Shown here one piece after another: positions 57,700-64,000 of a stretch of 64,000 nt of DNA; position 1 is the stretch's first letter; each line of letters opens with the position of its first letter. The notes beneath the pieces were generated by a model. The model saw only the letters and a list, made by a program, of their open reading frames with translations, was not told the origin of the DNA and did no database searches. Position numbers and translations under genes: made by a program. The stretch is from Bacteroidota bacterium (GTDB lineage: Bacteria > Bacteroidota > Bacteroidia > Chitinophagales > Chitinophagaceae). The stretch covers positions 124,001 through 188,000 of the forward strand of contig JAFDXF010000089.1 of assembly GCA_018268055.1 (NCBI GenBank), read 5' to 3'.

Positions 57700-60090
57700 A
57701 TGAAGCAAGGCATTTTTCTATCGTTAAGTTTTTTTATTTTTTTAAATCATATATACAGTCAAAATAGTTTTTCAATAAGCGGTCGTATTACAGATTTAAA
57801 AACAGGGCAACCATTATACGGTGCATCTATTTCTATTGCCGATGATAAATTAGGTACTGCTACGGATAGCAGTGGCAATTATGTATTAAAAAACATAAGT
57901 TCGGGGCATCATATTATTGAAGTTTCATACACCGGTTATGCTACAATAACCGAGCATATTGAGCTCTTTTCAAATCTTCAAAAGAGCTATGCACTCAATA
58001 CGCTAATAGTGGAGAATCAAGGAGTAGTGGTAACCGGTGTGGCCGGATCTTCTACAATAAGAAGAATGCCAATAGCCGTTTCTTCTGTGCGAAAAAATAT
58101 ATTATTACAATCGGCGGCCACCAATATCATTGATGTGCTGGCACGAGTGCCCGGTGTTGCACAATTATCTTCAGGGCCGGCTGTATCCAAACCTTTTATT
58201 CGCGGATTGGGATATAATAGAGTGCTCGTGTTGAATGATGGTGTGCGACAAGAAGGTCAGCAGTGGGGAGATGAGCATGGTGTTGAAATTGATGAAATGA
58301 GTGTAGCCCGTGTGGAAGTTTTAAAAGGGCCTGCATCATTGATGTATGGTAGTGATGCAATTGCCGGAGTCATAAACTTTATCAGTAATGTACCAGTACC
58401 CGATAATACCATTAAAGGAAATGTAATTACAAATTATCAAAGCAATAATCATTTGTATGCCATAGATGGAAACGTAGCAGGCAATAAAAATGGATTGAGT
58501 TGGAATGTGTATGGGACATATAAATCTGCAGGCAATTACCAAAACATTTATGATGGCCGTGTATTGAACTCAGGCTTTAATGAAAGAAATGCAGGTGGAT
58601 ATTTCGGTATAAATAAAAAATGGGGCTTTAGTCATTTTATCATCAGCCGATTCGACCAGCGATTAGGTTTAGTAGAAGGCGAAAGAGATGCTGCTACAGG
58701 AAAGTTTGTACTATTTGGCGGAACACCAATAGAACGAGTGGCAACAGATGAAGACCTGAATACAAGAAACTTATTTGTGCCCATGCAAAGAGTACAACAT
58801 AATAAAATAGTATCTGATAATAATTTCATCATCAACAAGAGCAGACTCAAATTAAATTTGGCTTATCAGGATAATCTAAGACAAGAATTTGGCAATCCCA
58901 TTTCACCGGAAGTAAAGAGTTTGTTTTTTGATCTTCGTACTTTGAATTATAATGCACAATGGCAGTTTCCCGAATTCAATGAATGGCATACCACAATAGG
59001 TATTGGTGGAATGCAGCAGCAAAATTTTAATCGAGGAGAAGAAACGCTGATACCTGAATATCATTTGTTTGACATTGGCGGATTTGTATATACGATGAAA
59101 CAATTGAAACATACTACTTTGAGTGGTGGTTTGCGATTTGACAATCGTGCTGTTCATGCTGATGAACAATATGAAGGTGCTATTTTGAAATTTGCATCCT
59201 TTACTCGATCATTTTCCAATAGTACAGGCAGCATTGGAATCAGCAGTGATATTTCTAAAAAAGTAACTTTAAAAGCAAATATTGCTAAAGGCTTCAGAGC
59301 GCCTTCGCTGGCTGAGTTGGCGAGTAATGGTGCCCACGAAGGAACCAATCGATATGAGTATGGAGATAATGGTTTGACATCAGAAAAAAGTTTGGAAGCA
59401 GATGCAGGAATGGAATTAAATACGGAGCATATTAGTTTAAGTACATCTTTATTTTACAATCACATCAATGATTTTATTTTTTACCGAAAATTAAAATCCT
59501 CTTTAGGAACAGATTCATTGGTGAATAACAGTGGGAATATGATACCGGCATTCAAATTTAATCAGCAAAATGCAGCTTTGGCCGGTGCTGAAATTTCAAT
59601 TGATATTCATCCGCATCCATTAGATTGGCTGCATGCTGAAAATGTTTTTTCATTGGTAAAAGGATGGTTTGTGCAAAGTGTAGATGGCAGTAATCATTTA
59701 CCATTGATACCGGCTCCCAATTGGAAATCAAATGTGAAAGCAGAGTTTAAAAGTGTGGGAAAGACATTTCAACGATTATATACAAAAATAGAAATGGATA
59801 AAACCTTTCAGCAAAACAGGCCATTTACAGGCTATGATACAGAAACTGCTACACCCGGCTATACACTATGGAATATGAGTATAGGTTCAGATATAGTGAA
59901 TATAAAAAAGAAAACATTGTTTAGTGTTTACTTGGTATTGCAAAATATGTTTGACAAAGCTTATCAAAGTCATTTGAGTCGCTTTAAATATCTTGATGTA
60001 AACCCGATAACGGGCAGGCAGGGTGTATTTAATGCAGGAAGAAATTTTTCTATAAAAATAAATGTGCCGTTGAATTTTAAGGGAAAATAA
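57700..60090 (+). CDS. TonB-dependent receptor with carboxypeptidase-like N-terminal domain
   Basis: 796 aa. Signal peptide, a carboxypeptidase-D-like repeat (I-S-G-R-I-T-D-L-K-T-G-Q-P-L-Y-G-A-S), a plug with R-V-P-G-V-A-Q-L and G-L-G-Y-N-R-V-L-V-L-N-D-G, then E-V-L-K-G-P-A-S-L-M-Y-G, and a 22-strand barrel ending in F-S-I-K-I-N-V. It takes up a bulky ligand with energy from TonB. The small His/Cys-rich gene upstream hints at metal or heme, but the ligand is not decidable from sequence. Confidence 0.92.
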   Translation: MKQGIFLSLSFFIFLNHIYSQNSFSISGRITDLKTGQPLYGASISIADDKLGTATDSSGNYVLKNISSGHHIIEVSYTGYATITEHIELFSNLQKSYALNTLIVENQGVVVTGVAGSSTIRRMPIAVSSVRKNILLQSAATNIIDVLARVPGVAQLSSGPAVSKPFIRGLGYNRVLVLNDGVRQEGQQWGDEHGVEIDEMSVARVEVLKGPASLMYGSDAIAGVINFISNVPVPDNTIKGNVITNYQSNNHLYAIDGNVAGNKNGLSWNVYGTYKSAGNYQNIYDGRVLNSGFNERNAGGYFGINKKWGFSHFIISRFDQRLGLVEGERDAATGKFVLFGGTPIERVATDEDLNTRNLFVPMQRVQHNKIVSDNNFIINKSRLKLNLAYQDNLRQEFGNPISPEVKSLFFDLRTLNYNAQWQFPEFNEWHTTIGIGGMQQQNFNRGEETLIPEYHLFDIGGFVYTMKQLKHTTLSGGLRFDNRAVHADEQYEGAILKFASFTRSFSNSTGSIGISSDISKKVTLKANIAKGFRAPSLAELASNGAHEGTNRYEYGDNGLTSEKSLEADAGMELNTEHISLSTSLFYNHINDFIFYRKLKSSLGTDSLVNNSGNMIPAFKFNQQNAALAGAEISIDIHPHPLDWLHAENVFSLVKGWFVQSVDGSNHLPLIPAPNWKSNVKAEFKSVGKTFQRLYTKIEMDKTFQQNRPFTGYDTETATPGYTLWNMSIGSDIVNIKKKTLFSVYLVLQNMFDKAYQSHLSRFKYLDVNPITGRQGVFNAGRNFSIKINVPLNFKGK

Positions 60091-60125
60091 ATATTTATAT
60101 GAAGTAGCTATTAAAACAAAATAGG

Positions 60126-60437
60126 TTAAAGATTTTTTTGTAACTCATAAAGTGCTTTCCAGCCGCCGCCGTTATAGACATCTTTTTTCCCTTTTGATTT
60201 TAAAATAGCAACAGCTTTGCTACTTCTTTCATCTTGATTGCTACAACAGATAATGGGCTGTTTTAATGCTGTCAGCCTATCTATTTGAATAGCTAATCTA
60301 TCCACCGGAATATTGATAGCATCAGGTGTGTGGCCATTGTCATATTCCTGCGGTGTGCGTACATCAATGATGAAAGCACCTTTTTTTAGTGCATCTTTAA
60401 GATTATTCTTTTTGAAGAGGAAAGATAAAAATCCCAT
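60126..60437 (-). CDS. rhodanese-like domain protein
   Basis: 103 aa. F-I-I-D-V-R-T-P-Q-E-Y-D-N-G-H and A-I-N-I-P-V are the rhodanese start, and I-C-C-S-N-Q-D-E-R-S gives the active-site Cys loop with a Cys-x5-Arg spacing. Such single-domain proteins transfer sulfane sulfur, or act as cyanide or thiosulfate sulfurtransferases. It is the last gene of a pair with the ABC exporter (11 nt apart), so expression is probably coupled. Confidence 0.85.
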   Translation of the reverse strand: MGFLSFLFKKNNLKDALKKGAFIIDVRTPQEYDNGHTPDAINIPVDRLAIQIDRLTALKQPIICCSNQDERSSKAVAILKSKGKKDVYNGGGWKALYELQKNL

Positions 60438-60448
60438 ATACTACGAAA

Positions 60449-62254
60449 TTAGTGTGATTTTTTTCGTTCGCCAATTTGTTGTCGCCACATGGCGTAGTAA
60501 AGCCCTTTTTCTGCAAGCAATGATTCATGATTGCCGGTTTCTACTACGTCGCCTTTTTCTAAAACATAAATCCTGTCAGCATGCATAATAGTTGATAGAC
60601 GATGTGCAATTAGAATAGTTATTTGATTCCCCATTTTAGAAATATGGCGAATGGTATCGGTAATTTCTTCTTCGGTAATGGAGTCTAATGCAGAAGTAGC
60701 TTCGTCAAATAATAAGAGTTTGGGTTTCCTCAATAAAGCTCTTGCAATGGAAATTCTTTGTTTCTCTCCGCCCGATAGTCTTAATCCACCTTCGCCGATC
60801 ATGGTTTCTAATCCTTTCTCGGCACGAGCTAAGAGATTTTGGCAAGATGCTTTTTGAAGCACATCCATCAATTCTCCTTCTGTGGCAGATGGATTTACAA
60901 ACATTAGGTTTTCACGAATGGTGCCGGAGAAAAGGTTTGTGTCTTGTGTTACAAAACCAATTTGATTTCTTAAATCATCAAAATTAATTTCTGTTTCATC
61001 TAAGCCATTATAAAGGATACGTCCCTGCTCTGGTCGGTACAATCCTACTAACAATTTCATCAATGTGGATTTGCCGCTACCACTTGGTCCGACAAAAGCA
61101 ATTGTTTCTCCAATGTGTACATCAAAACTAATATTATTGATGGCTCGTTGCGCCGTTGCACGATGTTGAAATGCAACGTGATCGAATTCCAGATTTTCTA
61201 TAGTGCCAAGATGTTTTGGATGTGTAGGTTGCAGCTCAGGTGTTTTCTTCATCAATGCATCAAATTTTTCTAAGGATGCTTGTGCTTCTCTAAATGAGAG
61301 AATAATATTGCCAATTTCCTGTAAAGGGCCAAAAACAAAAAATGAAAAAATTTGCATTGTTACAATTTGTCCTGCATCCATTTCTTTATGATATACGAAG
61401 ATCATCAGGAGTAAAAGAATAATCTGTCGCAATGTGTTCACGAATGTACCTTGAATAAAACTGATACTTCTTATGCGTTTTACTTTGGCAAGCTCTAAGC
61501 CGAGTATTTTAAAAGTATTCTTATTTAAACGATTGACTTCTTGATTGGTAAGACCAAGACTTTTTACCAATTCAATATTGCGTAATGACTCTGTAGTGGC
61601 ACCTGCAAGAGCTGTTGTTTCGCCCACTATTTTTTTCTGTATGCGCTTTATCTTCTTACTCAACAAATTGGAAATGATAGTCAATAGAAATATGCCACCA
61701 AAATATACCAGTGGCAAACTCCAATGAATCGTTGTAGCATAAACGGCAACAAAGATGATACCGACAATAACCGGAAAAAGAATATTAATAAAAGAAGCGA
61801 CAAATTTTTCTGTGTCAATTCTTACTTTTTGCAAGATGCCAAGTGTTTCGCCGCTACTTACCTCTTCGAACTCTTGATAAGGCAAGGTCATTGCATGTTT
61901 TAATCCTTGTGTAAAAAGGTTGGCACCAAATTTTTGTGTAACCAAACTTAAAAAATAATCTTGAAACGCTTTAGCAATCCTGCTGATCATTGCAACAGAG
62001 ATGGAAGCAATTAATAAAATTACAACACCATATAAGATTATTGGCTGACCTTTAGGCCCGGGTATTTCTAATTTTGAAAAGAAGAAAATATTTTCATTTA
62101 AGCTATTGATAGATTGATGATAAGTTGCCAGATTTACAAGTTTCCCAAAAATGATAGGATCTACAAGTGAAAAACCAATATTAGCAGCAGCTAAAAAAAG
62201 TACAAATACAACAATCCATTTATAAGGTTTTAAAAATTGAAATAATATTTTCAT
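60449..62254 (-). CDS. ABC-type exporter, fused permease and ATPase (MsbA-like)
   Basis: 601 aa. Six membrane helices (residues 10-320) then the nucleotide-binding domain: Walker A G-P-S-G-S-G-K-S-T, signature L-S-G-G-E-K-Q-R, Walker B L-L-L-F-D-E-A-T-S-A-L-D, and H-loop A-H-R-L-S-T-I. Homodimeric half-transporters of this type export lipids, peptides or drugs. Substrate unknown. A peptide export role for the upstream island is possible but there is no C39 peptidase domain and the gene is 4 kb away. Confidence 0.93.
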   Translation of the reverse strand: MKILFQFLKPYKWIVVFVLFLAAANIGFSLVDPIIFGKLVNLATYHQSINSLNENIFFFSKLEIPGPKGQPIILYGVVILLIASISVAMISRIAKAFQDYFLSLVTQKFGANLFTQGLKHAMTLPYQEFEEVSSGETLGILQKVRIDTEKFVASFINILFPVIVGIIFVAVYATTIHWSLPLVYFGGIFLLTIISNLLSKKIKRIQKKIVGETTALAGATTESLRNIELVKSLGLTNQEVNRLNKNTFKILGLELAKVKRIRSISFIQGTFVNTLRQIILLLLMIFVYHKEMDAGQIVTMQIFSFFVFGPLQEIGNIILSFREAQASLEKFDALMKKTPELQPTHPKHLGTIENLEFDHVAFQHRATAQRAINNISFDVHIGETIAFVGPSGSGKSTLMKLLVGLYRPEQGRILYNGLDETEINFDDLRNQIGFVTQDTNLFSGTIRENLMFVNPSATEGELMDVLQKASCQNLLARAEKGLETMIGEGGLRLSGGEKQRISIARALLRKPKLLLFDEATSALDSITEEEITDTIRHISKMGNQITILIAHRLSTIMHADRIYVLEKGDVVETGNHESLLAEKGLYYAMWRQQIGERKKSH

Positions 62255-62304
62255 ACATCAAGAGGTTGTTGTCTTTCTGATTCCCGAATTTGTTCAAGAA
62301 ATAA

Positions 62305-63069
62305 TCAGCGAATATACGAATCCTTGTGTGTGCCATCAGGAAGATTATCGTGTAGGAAAACAGGCGGATAAATAATATAGGCATTGATAATTTCCTTTGT
62401 GGCGGCATGTGCCAATAAGTTATCTGCTATATATTGAATAGGTGTTTGCATTTTCATTAGCTTTTCTGCTCCATTTCGATTGATAGCATAAGCATAAGTA
62501 TAATCGTGAAAGCCTGCTTTCTTCAAATATTTGGAGAAAGGACGGGCATACATATTTTTTATAATGTCTTTACTCCATTTCAACTTGCCGAATTTATGTT
62601 GTAAAAAATAAAACTGCTGTTTGATGGTGGTGAAAAAATTACGCTTTCCAAATTTTGCCCAGCCCCACATGAGTAACTCACAGTTGTCAGGAATTTCTTT
62701 AAGAATTTCAGGTATTGTAGAAAGGAGATGCTCATTGCAAACAGCATCATCTTCCATAATTAAAACACGTTGATATGAATTGGACAGCATATCTTCATAC
62801 ATCATGCGATGGCTCCAGCTACAGGCTATTTCACCATGCTTCATAGTTTTGGAAAAGCGGTGATGATGAATAGCCAATTCTTGATTATAAACTCCGGTAT
62901 TGATTACTTCTTCAATGCTGAATTTATTTTTGTCTGCACCAAAAAAAAATTGATAATTTAATCCGGAAAATCTTTTTTCAAACTGCGCTCGTCGCTCCGT
63001 TGCGGATTGTACGCTCAGCACATATATGTGATCATAGTACTCATTAATATAACTAAATGGATTCGACAT
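62305..63069 (-). CDS. glycosyltransferase family 25 (LPS-type)
   Basis: 254 aa from ATG 63069 (a start 39 nt earlier would overlap comM). Y-D-H-I-Y-V-L-S-V-Q-S-A-T-E-R-R is the family 25 start, and M-E-D-D-A-V-C and W-G-W-A-K follow, with a C-terminal Y-I-A-D-N-L. GT25 enzymes add galactose or other sugars to LPS or surface proteins. It is probably translated with comM, 26 bp upstream. Confidence 0.85.
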   Translation of the reverse strand: MSNPFSYINEYYDHIYVLSVQSATERRAQFEKRFSGLNYQFFFGADKNKFSIEEVINTGVYNQELAIHHHRFSKTMKHGEIACSWSHRMMYEDMLSNSYQRVLIMEDDAVCNEHLLSTIPEILKEIPDNCELLMWGWAKFGKRNFFTTIKQQFYFLQHKFGKLKWSKDIIKNMYARPFSKYLKKAGFHDYTYAYAINRNGAEKLMKMQTPIQYIADNLLAHAATKEIINAYIIYPPVFLHDNLPDGTHKDSYIR

Positions 63070-63095
63070 ATTTTGAATAAACTGTATTATGTTTT

Positions 63096-64000
63096 TTATC
63101 CTGCCCAACCTTCGCGATCCAAACTACGATATTGAATTGCTTCGGCAAGATGCTCTGGTTTTATATCATCACTTCCGTCTAAATCTGCAATGGTTCGTGA
63201 TACTTTCAGAATGCGATCATAAGCACGGGCAGATAGGTTGAGTTTTTCCATTGCTGCCTTTAATAAATTGGCGCCTACATTACTGATGATGCAAATCTCT
63301 TTTAGCATTTTGCTACTCATTTGTGCGTTACAATATACACCGAGATGTTCTTCGTATCTTTTTTCTTGAATGGCTCTTGCCTTCATTACTTTTTCACGAA
63401 TGTTGATAGAACTTTGTTGTGGCTTTAAAGCAGATAGTTCGCTGAATGGCACTGGTGTTACTTCTACATGAAGATCTATCCTGTCTAATAGTGGCCCCGA
63501 AATTTTATTCAAATATTTTTGAACGGTTCCCGGCGGGCAAGTACATTCTCTTTCCGGATGATTATAAAAGCCACAAGGGCAAGGATTCATTGAAGCGATC
63601 AGCATAAAACTTGCAGGGAAATCGACTGCTACTTTTGCTCTTGAAATAGTTACTCTTCTTTCTTCCATCGGTTGCCGCATTACTTCCAGCACTGTTCTTT
63701 TAAACTCGGGCAATTCATCTAAAAATAAAACGCCATTATGTGCCAATGAAATTTCTCCGGGTTGCGGCACACCACCGCCACCTACTAATGCAACATCTGA
63801 AATAGTATGATGCGGAGATCGGAATGGCCTTTTGGAAACCAATGTAGCATTTTCCGGAAGTTTTCCTGCTACTGAATGAATCTTCGTAGTCTCTAATGCT
63901 TCTTGTAAAGAGAGTGGAGGAAGAATAGTGGGTAATCTTTTTGCCAACATCGTTTTGCCTGCTCCGGGCGGGCCTATCAAAATTGCATTATGTCCACCTG
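63096..64000 (-). CDS. comM: ComM/YifB-type AAA+ Mg-chelatase-like protein, N-terminus outside window
   Basis: The last 301 codons are visible, starting in the Walker A region (G-G-H-N-A-I-L-I, then G-P-P-G-A-G-K-T). Walker B is L-F-L-D-E-L-P-E-F; the CPCG motif ([11 protein letters not shown], then C-T-C) is a zinc finger typical of YifB. The C-terminal Mg-chelatase domain ends with L-D-R-E-G-W. ComM is a branch-migration helicase for DNA integration in natural transformation. About 200 residues are missing on the left. Confidence 0.93.
   Translation of the reverse strand, partial: GGHNAILIGPPGAGKTMLAKRLPTILPPLSLQEALETTKIHSVAGKLPENATLVSKRPFRSPHHTISDVALVGGGGVPQPGEISLAHNGVLFLDELPEFKRTVLEVMRQPMEERRVTISRAKVAVDFPASFMLIASMNPCPCGFYNHPERECTCPPGTVQKYLNKISGPLLDRIDLHVEVTPVPFSELSALKPQQSSINIREKVMKARAIQEKRYEEHLGVYCNAQMSSKMLKEICIISNVGANLLKAAMEKLNLSARAYDRILKVSRTIADLDGSDDIKPEHLAEAIQYRSLDREGWAG

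Noticed and set aside
60449..62254. ABC exporter as dedicated transporter for the peptide island
   Set aside because: No C39 peptidase domain, opposite strand, 4 kb away with unrelated genes between; no evidence for a link.

Overview
The window reads as a chromosomal piece of a low-GC member of the Bacteroidota, most likely Chitinophagaceae or a close relative. The reasons are type IX secretion (T9SS) sorting domains of both types, a PorP/SprF protein, the cluster bamD-rpoZ-coaBC-DUF4835-DUF4296, TonB-receptor-type proteins, a tRNA gene without encoded CCA, and many promoters with a TAnnTTTG -7 box and, in the best cases, TTG or TTTG 19-20 bp upstream. Genus and GC content were not computed.

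Layout. 1-2.16 kb is accessory: a HicB/HicA toxin-antitoxin pair, a zinc-finger/toprim-like DUF6371 protein, a small conserved-looking protein, and a 190-bp tail with repeated boxes that looks like the end of an integrated element. 2.16-7 kb holds a WecA/MraY-type sugar-phosphate transferase, a membrane GT2 and recG. 7-11.8 kb is a very large PKD/SBBP-type T9SS type B substrate followed by its PorP/SprF partner. 11.9-28.8 kb is mostly housekeeping and envelope (FAD oxidase, LOG protein, Na+/solute symporter, O-methyltransferase, glucosaminidase, hpt, VWA protein, grpE-dnaJ, rRNA methyltransferase, phosphodiesterase, MG2/plug protein). 28.8-29.7 kb is mostly non-coding with degenerate repeats. 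29.7-37 kb holds a PdeM-like protein that has lost most metal ligands, a DUF5916 protein, an XRE/S24 regulator, surE, a methyltransferase, lpxB and a 53-aa DUF6728-like gene.

37.07-37.82 kb is unusual. A tRNA-Ala(GGC) gene is followed by a GIY-YIG nuclease gene, and the last 28 nt of the tRNA plus 8 nt of flank are repeated exactly on the far side of that gene. On the other side lie two 102-bp tandem copies of a tRNA-like unit whose anticodon arm is replaced by a CCCGAA/TTCGGG hairpin, then a decayed third copy. 37.8-49.2 kb is again ordinary (nuclease with T9SS tail, recJ, polyprenyl synthase, OmpA protein, bamD-rpoZ, coaBC, DUF4835/DUF4296, CoA-transferase).

49.2-56.6 kb is the most interesting part. 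Two tandem cassettes, each a multi-span membrane protein, a histidine kinase and a NarL-type response regulator, are followed on the opposite strand by an island of tiny genes: a 50-aa cationic/hydrophobic peptide, two small two-helix membrane proteins, a truncated copy of the same leader region, a lipoprotein gene with a 10-C tract and an internal TGA, and another two-helix membrane protein. The leader region carries three reiterated GTGA-type boxes separated by A-tracts and exists in two copies 820 bp apart. A 15-codon ORF (MKRFWFPELPVVWEE) and a 17-bp perfect palindrome lie upstream of the other cassette. I infer a signal-regulated peptide (bacteriocin-like or communication) locus; the sequence shows the arrangement, not the function. 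56.7-64 kb contains a cytochrome-like lipoprotein, a His/Cys-rich small protein with a TonB receptor, a rhodanese, an ABC exporter, a GT25 protein and the 3' part of comM.
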